A stretch of 64,000 nt of DNA from JAPORK01 sp026710285 (GTDB lineage Bacteria; Pseudomonadota; Gammaproteobacteria; Pseudomonadales; Endozoicomonadaceae): positions 620,001-684,000 of the forward strand of contig OZ241746.1 of NCBI GenBank assembly GCA_965201045.1. The letters run 5' to 3'. Of the stretch, positions 19,324 through 28,016 are shown one piece after another (positions within the stretch are counted from its first letter, which is position 1; every line of letters begins with the position of its first letter). The position numbers and the translations under genes were made by a program. The notes below the pieces were generated by a model that saw nothing but the letters and a program-made list of their open reading frames with translations, ran no database searches and was not told the origin of the DNA.

Positions 19324-19962
19324 CTATGCCCGTATCACCATATTGGTCGTTTTTTCACAACCTATCGTCGTCAAACTACCATGCCCCGGGACCACTAATA
19401 CGTCATCATCTAGTGTATAAAACCGCTCCCGGATTGACTTTTCTATTTGTCGGTAATTGCCCCCCCATAAATCAGTACGACCAATGGATCCGCGAAATAG
19501 TGTATCACCTGCGATTAAAAGCTTAGCTTCTTCAAACCAAAAAGAGACTGATCCGGGACTGTGCCCTGGCGTATGCATTGTAATACCATTGCAACAAGGC
19601 AAAAGCTGATCATCTTGTAGCCAGTGATGAGGAGCCGGAACAGGCTGGAAAGGAACATTAAATATCTGACATTGCATCTCCAGCGCATCCCACAGGAGTC
19701 TGTCATCTTTATGCAAATAAACCGGCGCATCGGTTTTGTCATGCAATTTGCCCGCTGCAAGAAAATGATCAAAATGAGCATGAGTACAGATCAGTGCAAT
19801 GATGTTAAGCCCCAGCAGTTGGGTTCTGTTAAAAATTTCCTCTGCATTGCCACCGGGATCTACCACAATGGCTTTTTTTGAAACAGGGTCTCCAATAATA
19901 GAACAGTTACATTGTAAAGGCCCAACGGGAAAAGTTTCACGAATTAATAGCGGATTTTTCAT
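19324..19962 (-). CDS. Metallo-beta-lactamase-fold hydrolase, YcbL/glyoxalase II-like
   Basis: The 212-residue protein has the metal-binding motif ICTHAHFDHFLAAG (HxHxDH), a later His in MHTPGHSPGSVSFWF, Asp in LLIAGDTLFRGSIGRTDL and a final VVPGHGSLTTIG. This set is typical of the cytoplasmic hydroxyacylglutathione hydrolase-like group to which E. coli YcbL belongs. YcbL hydrolyses S-lactoylglutathione, but substrate here is only inferred. The protein lacks the C-terminal glutathione-binding domain of GloB. Confidence 0.85.
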   Translation of the reverse strand: MKNPLLIRETFPVGPLQCNCSIIGDPVSKKAIVVDPGGNAEEIFNRTQLLGLNIIALICTHAHFDHFLAAGKLHDKTDAPVYLHKDDRLLWDALEMQCQIFNVPFQPVPAPHHWLQDDQLLPCCNGITMHTPGHSPGSVSFWFEEAKLLIAGDTLFRGSIGRTDLWGGNYRQIEKSIRERFYTLDDDVLVVPGHGSLTTIGCEKTTNMVIRA

Positions 19963-20089
19963 CTCTGAGTATACTTTTGATTAGTTAAAATAATGAGTAA
20001 ATTTTTTGTGCAGCATATACTTTTGGCTATCAAATATCAAAAAAAATGAGTGCAAATATTTTTCATTCCCAACAGACACAATAAAATTG

Positions 20090-20179
20090 ACCAGGTCGTT
20101 TCAGCACCAGCGGGTTAAAAGCAAGGATTTTTATTATTCAATCAAAAACGCTGAACCAAAATTTATGTATAAAAGACAG
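20090..20179. repeat. Partial IS50-like MITE, right end
   Basis: The segment ends ATTTATGTATAAAAGACAG, the inverse of the Tn5/IS50-like terminus CTGTCTTTTATACA, and is followed at once by CCTTTAGAAAAGGGAGGATGTC, an IS200/IS605-type end. The interior (GGGTTAAAAGCAAGGATTTT...) matches the copy at 60173-60473. The left terminus is not found. The rest of 19963-20336 holds no gene. Confidence 0.65.
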
Positions 20180-20336
20180 CCTTTAGAAAAGGGAGGATGT
20201 CGAGCCGCAGTGTGATGCTGGGAATAAGTTTTATTTTAATTGAAAAGAATAAAAAATTCTGACAAAGTTATAATACTGTATCACACTCTCTATTTTTAAT
20301 CGTTATCTGTTAAATACAAATATAAGGGTTTCTACA

Positions 20337-21638
20337 TTGTCAAAAGATCTTAATCAGTGGTTAGCTGATCTTGAAAATCGTCGTCCTGAGCACGATATGT
20401 TGCTGGGAACAGACCGGATGAAAAAAGTATTACCAGCCGTTATTGGTACAAAAAAAATAGCTAAAAAAATTATCACTATTACAGGCACAAATGGAAAGGG
20501 AAGTACCGTTGCTCTGCTGGAACAGATGTTAAAAGAAACGGGTGTCCGTTATGGAACAACCACTTCACCGCATATGTTTAAAATCAATGAACGAATTTGT
20601 ATCAATGGTCATTGTGCTTCTGATGCAACAATCTGTGCTGCCTTTGAAAAAATTGAACAAAAAAGAGGCGATGTATTTCTCTCTTATTTTGAGTTTATTG
20701 CGATGACAGCATTTGATATTTTTGCACAATATGACCTGGATGTTGCTGTACTTGAAATTGGGTTAGGTGGACGTTTAGACGCTATTAACGCCATTGATCC
20801 GGATATTGCTATTATCACTACAGTTGATCTTGATCACCAGAGCTCGCTTGGTGACACAATTGAACAAATAGCCGCTGAAAAAGCCGGTATTTATCGTCCG
20901 GGTATTCCGGCAATTTATGGAGACACACCGATTCCGCAAAGCGTCAGCAAAAAAGTGCAGGAAACAGGTGCACAAGCCTTCTTTCGCAATCAGGAATTTA
21001 TGATTAAGGAAAACAAAGATAGCTGGATTTTTCAGGGTAAAGATTATTCCGATAACGCAATTACTCTGGAGAACCTTCCCAAACCATCTCTGGCTTTTAC
21101 CAGTGCAATCTGCATGGTTCAGACCGCACTGTTACTCGGTCCCTTTGTAAACTATCAGCACATTATTGCAGGATTGCAGAAGACCAAATTATTTGGACGT
21201 AATTTTTGTAAAACAGTCACAACGCCAACCAACGCTACGGTTAATATTCGCTTTGACATAGCGCATAATCCTCAGGCCGCAAGAAATTTTGCCGGTATCC
21301 TGTCTGAACTTCCTGTAAAAGGACAGCGGATAGCTCTCTTTGCCATGGCTCAGGAAAAAGATTTTAAGCAGACACTGGAACCACTGATTGCTCATTTTGA
21401 TCAGTGGCATGTAGCAACTATTGCCTATAAGCCCAGAGCGCTAAAAGGTCAGTACATTTATGACTGGTTAAAAAATCAGGTATCCTCAGTGATATGCCAT
21501 GACACACTGCCTGAAGCAGCCAGTGTAATTATCAGCCAGTTAAAAACCGGAGATGAACTGGTGGTTTTTGGATCTCATTATACAGTGTCAGAAACTTTTA
21601 ATATACTCTGTGATGAAGCAGCTGTAGCTCCTGCATAG
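20337..21638 (+). CDS. folC: Folylpolyglutamate synthase / dihydrofolate synthase
   Basis: FolC adds glutamate to dihydropteroate and then to folates. The start is a TTG at 20337, with AAGGG 8 bases upstream. The 433-residue Mur-ligase-type protein has the ATP loop ITGTNGKGSTVALLEQML, the signature VLEIGLGGRLDAINAI, IITTVDLDHQSSLG and ISAEKAGI-like AAEKAGIYRPG. In the C-terminal ligase domain it has FDIAHNPQAARNF. Length and motif order are complete. accD, often upstream, is replaced by a repeat; priA lies downstream after about 270 bp with no gene. Confidence 0.95.
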   Translation: MSKDLNQWLADLENRRPEHDMLLGTDRMKKVLPAVIGTKKIAKKIITITGTNGKGSTVALLEQMLKETGVRYGTTTSPHMFKINERICINGHCASDATICAAFEKIEQKRGDVFLSYFEFIAMTAFDIFAQYDLDVAVLEIGLGGRLDAINAIDPDIAIITTVDLDHQSSLGDTIEQIAAEKAGIYRPGIPAIYGDTPIPQSVSKKVQETGAQAFFRNQEFMIKENKDSWIFQGKDYSDNAITLENLPKPSLAFTSAICMVQTALLLGPFVNYQHIIAGLQKTKLFGRNFCKTVTTPTNATVNIRFDIAHNPQAARNFAGILSELPVKGQRIALFAMAQEKDFKQTLEPLIAHFDQWHVATIAYKPRALKGQYIYDWLKNQVSSVICHDTLPEAASVIISQLKTGDELVVFGSHYTVSETFNILCDEAAVAPA

Positions 21639-21911
21639 CATATTACTGTGTTTGATTAACTGATGTTACATCCTGTGGAATATCAGCGGCTTTTTGGATA
21701 ATGGGCTCTCAGGTTTGCTGTAAGGTGATCAGCTATGATAATATAAGCCACAAATTCTCTGCTGCTGCAGAGGCAGATGGCTGCTTTGGATGCTGGATAA
21801 CACCATCAGGAAAAACCAGCGATAACAGTAAACTGTTTGCTGATTATGATCATAGTAAAGTGGTCGGTGGCTAATGATATTTTTACCATACACACTATAA
21901 AAAAGTTTACT

Positions 21912-24122
21912 ATGTTTTTACATATAGCCTTATCCGTGCCAACGATCAGTGAACTCGACTATTTACCTTGTGAAGGACTTGAACCTTCACAGCTCAGACC
22001 CGGTATGCGATTTTTAGTACCGCTTGGTTCTCGCAAAATTATAGGACTGTTAGTCGAGACGACAACCACAACCACATGTCCGGCTGAAAAGCTAAAATCG
22101 GTTATAAAAGCACTGGACAGTAAACCTGTAATTGATTCAGTCTTATTTAATTTATGCCGCAAAGCCGCTACTTATTACCACCGTTCTTTAGGTGAAATGT
22201 TGTTTCTTGCGCTGCCGGTTTTATTGCGCAAACATCGTGTTATTCCTGTTAATAAACAATGCTTTTGGACCTTGAATAAAGACATCTCTGCAGCTGATAT
22301 TCGTGCCTGTACTAAAAAACAACAACTGACAATAGGGATACTGCAACAACACAATGGGAAAGCATCAGACAGCACTTTAAAAGAGGGTGGTATCGCACAG
22401 AAAACGCTCAACAAAATGGCAGAAAAAAATCTTATCTTCTCTACAGACGATGTGATGACTTATAACGATTTTCGTACCGTTCAGCCGGTTATCAATAACA
22501 AACCGCTCACTTTAAATAAAGAGCAATCGGTTGCGCTGGAGGAAATAAAAAAACATCTCCAGCATTTTTTTCCCATCTTGTTATATGGTGTTACCGGAAG
22601 TGGAAAAACAGAGGTTTATCTGCAAGCTATCGAAGAAGTATTAATACAAAAGAAACAAGTATTGGTGCTGGTGCCGGAAATAGGTCTGACACCACAAATG
22701 TTATCCAGGTTTCAGCGACGTTTTAATGTACCTGTTGTTACGCTTCATTCTGGTATGGATGATAATGAACGCTATTACAACTGGATAAAAGCATGGCAAC
22801 TGAAAGCCGGTATTATTATAAGTACTCGCTCTGGTATTTTTTGCCGGCTACCGGAACCGGGATTAATTATAATTGATGAAGAGCATGATCTATCTTATAA
22901 ACAACAGGATGGTATCCGTTATTCAGCACGTGATTTAGCGCTGCTGAGAGGACAACTGAGCAATATTCCGGTTATCCTCGGTAGTGCCACACCGTCGTTA
23001 GAGTCTGTAAAAAAAGCTAATAGCGGACACTATCTCATGCTTAACCTGACCCACCGAGCTGGTGGAGCAAAAATGCCACAGTTCAGGCTGATAGATATTC
23101 GTAGCCAACCACTGCATGCCGGACTCAGTCAGCAAGTGATCAAAAGTATCAAACAGACCATTGATAAAAAACAACAGGTTTTGGTATTTATTAACCGGAG
23201 AGGTTTTGCTCCATCTTTAATTTGTACGCATTGTGGATATGTAATTAACTGTCAGTATTGCGATAGTTGTATGACGCTGCATCGAACACCCCCACATTTA
23301 CACTGCCACCACTGCGATTATCAGCAGGCAGTGCCTGCATCCTGCCCTGAATGTCATGCAGAAACATTAAATGCAACCGGCACAGGAACAGAACGTACAG
23401 AAATGTTTTTACAGGAGACCTTTCCTGAAACCGATGTATTACGTATTGATCGGGACAGTACCCGGTTAAAAAATAGTTTTAACAAAATACTTGATACAAT
23501 TAATAGTCAAAAGCCTGCTATTTTAGTCGGAACCCAAATGATTGCAAAAGGTCATCACTTTCCGGCTGTAACACTGGTAATTATTATCAATCTTGATGCA
23601 GGATTTTTTAATGCTGATTTTAGAGGAGAAGAAAAAACGGCACAATTACTTTTGCAGGTTGCCGGTCGTGCTGGTCGTGGTGAAGTAACCGGACAGGTTC
23701 TTCTGCAAACGTATAATCCGGACAACCCTGATTTAATTATGCTAATCCAAAAAGAATATATGGCATTTGCAATGCACCAGCTAAGCCAGCGGCAACACCT
23801 ACATTTACCTCCTTATTCTTATCTGGCGCTGTTCACAGTTGACAGTTTGTGCATGAAAACAACACAGGGTCAGTTAAAACATATTGCCGGACAAATACGT
23901 CAGCATCAACACAATTTTGGACCTTTATTAAAAGTCATTGGACCAATGCCTGCACCAATGGAAAAACGTCAGGGACGCTTTCGTGAACAGTTGCTCTTTT
24001 GTGCAGAAAAAAGATCAGTACTACACTTTTTTTTAAGCTGGTTTAGACAACAGCTAAATAATTTTTCTCATACTAAGCAGTGCCGGTGGATTTTGGATAT
24101 TGACCCTCAGGAGATGATTTGA
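21912..24122 (+). CDS. priA: Primosomal replication protein N' (PriA helicase)
   Basis: PriA restarts stalled replication forks. I prefer ATG 21912 (MFLHIALSVP) over the upstream-open start at 21837; this gives 736 residues, as in E. coli (732). Domains in order are the N-terminal 3'-DNA-binding domain, the helicase Walker A LLYGVTGSGKTEVYLQAI, the DEEH box (IIIDEEHDLSYKQQDG), ILGSATPSLES, the zinc-binding Cys pairs (CTHCGY, CQYC, CHHC, CPEC), and GTQMIAKGHHFPAVTLV. The stop codon TGA (24120-24122) is formed by the first bases of an IS605-type end (TTGACATCC). Confidence 0.96.
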   Translation: MFLHIALSVPTISELDYLPCEGLEPSQLRPGMRFLVPLGSRKIIGLLVETTTTTTCPAEKLKSVIKALDSKPVIDSVLFNLCRKAATYYHRSLGEMLFLALPVLLRKHRVIPVNKQCFWTLNKDISAADIRACTKKQQLTIGILQQHNGKASDSTLKEGGIAQKTLNKMAEKNLIFSTDDVMTYNDFRTVQPVINNKPLTLNKEQSVALEEIKKHLQHFFPILLYGVTGSGKTEVYLQAIEEVLIQKKQVLVLVPEIGLTPQMLSRFQRRFNVPVVTLHSGMDDNERYYNWIKAWQLKAGIIISTRSGIFCRLPEPGLIIIDEEHDLSYKQQDGIRYSARDLALLRGQLSNIPVILGSATPSLESVKKANSGHYLMLNLTHRAGGAKMPQFRLIDIRSQPLHAGLSQQVIKSIKQTIDKKQQVLVFINRRGFAPSLICTHCGYVINCQYCDSCMTLHRTPPHLHCHHCDYQQAVPASCPECHAETLNATGTGTERTEMFLQETFPETDVLRIDRDSTRLKNSFNKILDTINSQKPAILVGTQMIAKGHHFPAVTLVIIINLDAGFFNADFRGEEKTAQLLLQVAGRAGRGEVTGQVLLQTYNPDNPDLIMLIQKEYMAFAMHQLSQRQHLHLPPYSYLALFTVDSLCMKTTQGQLKHIAGQIRQHQHNFGPLLKVIGPMPAPMEKRQGRFREQLLFCAEKRSVLHFFLSWFRQQLNNFSHTKQCRWILDIDPQEMI

Positions 24123-24146
24123 CATCCCCCCCCCCCCTTCCTAAAG
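24121..24146. repeat. IS200/IS605-type end with a run of 12 C
   Basis: GACATC followed by twelve C residues (24126-24137) and TTCCTAAAG. Compared with the consensus TTGACATCCTCCCCTTCCTAAAGG seen at 36226 and 52185, the C-tract seems expanded. It abuts the priA stop and the IS50-like element that begins at 24147. Confidence 0.7.
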
Positions 24147-24404
24147 CTGTCTTTTATACACAAATCCCCAACAAAAATTTCAGATGAACAGAGCAGTAAA
24201 TACAGGTAAATTTAGACAATTTCATCAATACTACCCTATCCGCTGGCTGAGCTTGTCGAAGCCTGGATGGGGACACTTAGGTTTTAATTTCTCCCAGGCT
24301 TAGACAGGCTCAGCCCATGGTGTGTCCGGCAAAGGCTGGTATATTCAATAACAGGTAACTTACCAGGATAAAAATAAGAACTCAAAAAAACATGATTAAG
24401 ACAG
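24147..24404. mobile_element. IS50-like MITE, 258 bp
   Basis: Left end CTGTCTTTTATACACAAAT, almost the Tn5 outer end; right end CATGATTAAGACAG, inverse of CTGTCTTAATCATG. The interior contains the inverted GGCTGAGCTTGTCGAAGCC palindrome. It has the same length as the copy at 42483-42740, in opposite orientation. No coding sequence is present, so it would need a transposase in trans. The left flank is an IS605-type hairpin half. Confidence 0.75.
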
Positions 24405-25401
24405 CATACTCCATCGTTGTCATTCCTGTTAAAGCAGGAATCCAAAAAAATTTCTAAATTTTTTCACATCCAATCAAATACTTATATATAAGAGTATACA
24501 CGGATTGCTTGTATACGATATAGTTATTGTTTTTTTTGTTTTTGCATGGTACATTTGTATTTAATGCTGTTGCTGTTTCTAAGTATATAGTATTTGTTTT
24601 TAATCAATAAGCTATAGTAAACCATTTTTTCACAGTTGAAATTTAACTAACACAGCCTGTAAATATTTAATTTCAGTTTTTTGCATAAACCATACTGAAA
24701 TTCTTTTAAGACTCAAATAACATGCTCATTTTTTAATGCGCAGATAATAAAAAATCAGGTCTGGTTAGTATGGACTCAATAATAACAATCTGATAAACAG
24801 CAAAAGCTTAGGGGGAAGGCAACATTACATCGTTGTAAAAAATCAGATTCATAGCCTGATTGCATACCTGATAAACTGAAGGATACCTGACATCAATAAA
24901 TATAAAAAGGAATCTGATTTTATTTACTTGTTGTATAACAGATCCATTTTCTTTATAGCATTGAAGTATAAATAGCAAAATGCAGAAAGTTAAAAAAGAT
25001 TACCGTTATTTACAATCAGTAGATTGCTTTTGCATGATTGGAAAAAGAGCATAGGCGTTGGAAAAAATATACAGGAAATCCAGTTCAGAGTTTTTAGTTT
25101 AATAAAAATATTTACTTAACAGAAAGTAATGCTAAAAAACTACGTCATTCCGGCAGGGATTGCATACTTTTATACAAAGTATTTGGTTTGATATGAAAAA
25201 TTTTAGAAATTTTTCCAGATTCCTTCTTTTACGGTAATACGCAGTATTCTTAAAATATCATAACATAAAACATAATATATTGTGCAAAAAAACTCCAGAC
25301 CTGAGTTACAGGAAAACTCAATACTAGTCTGCCGTTTGCTAATTTAAAATTTTTGATATTGTTGCTAAAAAGATTATGGTCAGGCTATTGGGGGATAACT
25401 A
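24405..25401. other. Repeat-bearing intergenic region without genes
   Basis: About 1 kb with no convincing ORF. It holds two dispersed repeats: 24421-24497, an AAATTTCTAAATTTTTTCACATCC type inverted relative to 25163-25234 and 50865-50937; and 25083-25162, the GTCATTCCGGCAGGGATT type. The latter two are adjacent and form a composite block. The remaining DNA is AT-rich and unremarkable. A promoter for the following secreted-protein gene is expected near 25330-25390. Confidence 0.55.
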
Positions 25402-26007
25402 ATGAATATCAGGATAAAAGCTATTCTGATGCTTTTAATGCTACTTTTTTTTAAAGTAGCATTTGAATCTTCAGTAAAAGCTGGCTTTATAATAAACAAA
25501 GAAATAAACCTCACTTTCACTGCTGTTGTTCCGGCACTCGTAACATCTAAGGATTTTCAGATTTTAATTTCCAATAATAACAATACCTTGCCGGATGAAC
25601 CAATTACTGCAACTCCATTAATTGATGATGAAGGTGATTTGAATATAGCTTCGGACGTTAAACTTAAAATTAATATGAACAAGAATAACGCTTTTGAAGT
25701 TAACCACTTAAAATTAAAATTAAACTATGCATGGGTTAACGGTAATGGTTTAAAGCATAACCAACCAATAAATTTATCTAAGTACAACCCTGATAGATTT
25801 AAAGTAAATGTAAACGATAAAGAATTAACTTTTAATAATGAATATAAATTTGAAAACAAAAACAATCTGGAAAATTTTATATTGAATCTGCGACCAAAGC
25901 TAAAATTGGCTAAAAGTGATCTCAACAGGAAAAGAGGCACAGCAAGAGATTTAACTATTATGTTGGGATTCCGTTTTGAAGCAGACCTTGACAATGAATT
26001 GTCATGA
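25402..26007 (+). CDS. Secreted protein of unknown function, 201 residues
   Basis: A strong GGGGGA site precedes the ATG. Residues 1-27 form a signal peptide (KAILMLLMLLFFKVAFESSVKA). The mature part begins with a beta-strand-like ITFTA-type segment (INLTFTAVVPALVTSKDFQI), is rich in Asn and Lys, has no Cys, and ends LTIMLGFRFEADLDNELS. The pattern of an N-terminal strand and a hydrophobic terminal strand faintly recalls pilin or adhesin subunits, but no chaperone or usher gene is near, so I do not assign that. It sits alone between repeats and IS remnants. Confidence 0.7.
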   Translation: MNIRIKAILMLLMLLFFKVAFESSVKAGFIINKEINLTFTAVVPALVTSKDFQILISNNNNTLPDEPITATPLIDDEGDLNIASDVKLKINMNKNNAFEVNHLKLKLNYAWVNGNGLKHNQPINLSKYNPDRFKVNVNDKELTFNNEYKFENKNNLENFILNLRPKLKLAKSDLNRKRGTARDLTIMLGFRFEADLDNELS

Positions 26008-26148
26008 TATCCTAAATCTCGCCAGTCCGGTTAAGACATACAATGATTTAAACCTGAAGATAAACATAACTATAGGTACGTAAAAATTATATGTGAAGAC
26101 TAAAACAAGAGCTATAGCTAAAACTGGTGTTTAAAAAGTTGAAAAAAA

Positions 26149-26590
26149 GTGATAGATGGAAATCATGTAACTTTCAACTCAAAACTAGTTCCTCCCTGGG
26201 TACGCAAGACACGTTCACTTGAAGCTGCGCTTTCATGGCTGTATTTGAAAGGGATTTCTACAGTAGAAATGGGAAATGCTTTGAAAGTCTTGGTCGGTAA
26301 TCAGGCTGAAGGATTTTCGCCTGCCACTGTTAGTCGATTAAAACAGAAATGGGCTGAAAATTACAAAAAGTGGCAAGCCCGGCGCTTAGACCACGACAAA
26401 TGGGTTTATCTCTGGGTTGATGGTACTTATAGTGGTTTACGAGCTGAAGATGTGAAACTGTGCGCATTGTCATTGTAGGAGTTAACGAGCATGAAGAGAA
26501 ACACTTTCTTGCAATTGAGGATGGCATTCATGAATCAGCACAGAGCTAGCGTAAAGTGCTCCTGAAGCTTAAAGGCAAAGGTATGAGCTT
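26149..26590 (+). pseudogene. IS256-family transposase fragment
   Basis: The open part (IDGNHVTFNSKLVPPWVRKTRSLEAALSWLYLKG...) carries the IS256 motifs PATVSRLKQKWAENYKKW and WVDGTYSGLRAEDVKLCAL, with the first catalytic Asp in WVDG. The frame shifts near 26470, continues as VIVGVNEHEEKHFLAIEDGIHES, then meets a stop. N-terminal and C-terminal thirds are missing. It is joined at about 26590 to a different transposase fragment. Confidence 0.85.
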
Positions 26591-26591
26591 A

Positions 26592-27156
26592 TTAAAACCT
26601 CTTCGGGAGACTAATGACTGTAGCATCACCCATTGCATCTTCACGCCGATTTCTACTCTGTAACACTGCTCTGGCGCCATGAATTAACAGACAACGTAAA
26701 TCCTGCAACTCTACACGCTCTTTGTAGTTGAAATTTCCCTTTTTTGACAACAATATCCAAAATAAAGATATTGCCATCCGTTTGCAAGGAGCAGCAACAA
26801 CTAAAAAATTAATTTTACTTTTTCCCAGTTCCCATTGTGTACGATCAATAGTCAAATGAAATTTTTCATTTTTTTTATAGAACCATGACAACATTAATAC
26901 TGATAAATGCAACATATTTATAGATAGTTTGCTTATCAAGCGTTGCAGTTTATGATAAGCACTGTCTGTTTTTATATTGTTTGCCATTGCTCGTGCCAAT
27001 AGCTTGATATTGACCGTTCGCATTTGTAATAACGAAGATAACATGAGAACAAGAGAGTTTATCTATTGAAAAATGTTGTTTCAAAATCATCAGCATGGCG
27101 CAATAGCTATTAAATAAGCCATTACTTAAGAAGCCGAATATATGATCGTGAACCAA
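26592..27156 (-). pseudogene. IS4-like transposase fragment joined to an IS110-like scrap
   Basis: On the minus strand the reading LKQHFSIDKLSCSHV shifts frame near 27044 into SSLLQMRTVNIKLLARAM and continues with FHLTIDRTQWELGKSKINFLVV, the Asp-bearing block of IS4-group transposases. After KERVEL the sequence changes to DLRCLLIHGARAVLQSRNRRE, which matches the C-terminal motif of IS110 transposases. It is therefore a chimera of two dead elements in a transposon graveyard. Confidence 0.65.
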
Positions 27157-27198
27157 ATATAGTTAATCAATTATTTGCAATCATAGGGGTGTCCATAT

Positions 27199-27293
27199 AT
27201 GTATAAGAGTATGTAATCCCTACCGAAATAATGCAGTTTTTTAGCGTTACCTATTTGTTGAGGAAGGATTTTTATTAAACCAAAAACTCTGAA
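27199..27293 (-). repeat. Dispersed repeat, inverted copy
   Basis: TGTATAAGAGTATG, AATCCCTACCG, TTTTAGCGTTACC, AAGGATTTTTATTAAACC and AAAACTCTGAATC are the inverse of the block at 25083-25180. This supports the two repeat modules being a single mobile or rearranged unit. Confidence 0.6.
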
Positions 27294-27306
27294 TCAGGTT
27301 TAATTA

Positions 27307-27442
27307 AACAACACTTCGTACAGTTTTTTAATCTATTGACTTTAAAAGCTGTTCCACAAAAGCAATAAAATAAATACTTTAAAATCAAAAATTTATGCTT
27401 GAAAAAGATGTAATTTATGCAAATCTGCCCGAGGTATTAATT
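27307..27442. repeat. 140-bp inverted-repeat element, degenerate copy
   Basis: Starts CACTTCGTACAGTTTTTTAATC, ends AAATCTGCCCGAGGTATTAA; these termini are inverse of one another with mismatches. It is adjacent to the better copy at 27484-27623 and has an A+T-rich interior without coding potential. Confidence 0.55.
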
Positions 27443-27483
27443 TATGCATATAAAAAAAATAAATATTCTGAAGTCTGTTATTT

Positions 27484-27623
27484 ATCAATACTTCAGACAG
27501 TTTTTAAAAACCTACCATGGGTTAAACTGTAATCTATTGATTTTTAAAGATATTTTTTACAGCAAGATGAAAAATAAATTCTTTTAAAATCAACAACTTA
27601 CAAAAACTGTCCGAAGTGTTGAT
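27484..27623. repeat. 140-bp inverted-repeat element (MITE-like)
   Basis: Left terminus ATCAATACTTCAGACAG, right terminus CTGTCCGAAGTGTTGAT (inverse of ATCAACACTTCGGACAG). The interior reads TTTTTAAAAACCTACCATGG and GATATTTTTTACAGCAAGATG. An inverted copy of equal length is at 50137-50276. The perfectly matched size and mirrored termini indicate a mobile non-autonomous element. The flanks to 28016 hold no gene. Confidence 0.75.
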
Positions 27624-28016
27624 TTATAAAAAGAATCCATGGTGTTAACATCAAGAGAGATTTAATAAAAAAATTACAGGTAAACTCAATCCTTGTACCT
27701 TACAAAATTAATAGTTATTTTTAAACCATTAAATTAACATTCCTGCTATTATTATTTGGGCAGCATAAGTAGTCTGCCAGCCCCGGTGATAATATGTATA
27801 AATTTTGCTTTAAGACTATTGATGATGGTTCTAAGCTATTTTAGAATCAGGAAGTTACAAAATATCTGCTACCAAAGAAAACATCATCATGATATACTAC
27901 TGCGTTAATTTTAATTAATACAAATACGCTTTCAGCTTAATTATTTTAAAATGCGCTATTACCCTGGTTAAATAGCCCATAAATTAAAGCATAAAAGCTA
28001 AAACAGAGAATTTTTT

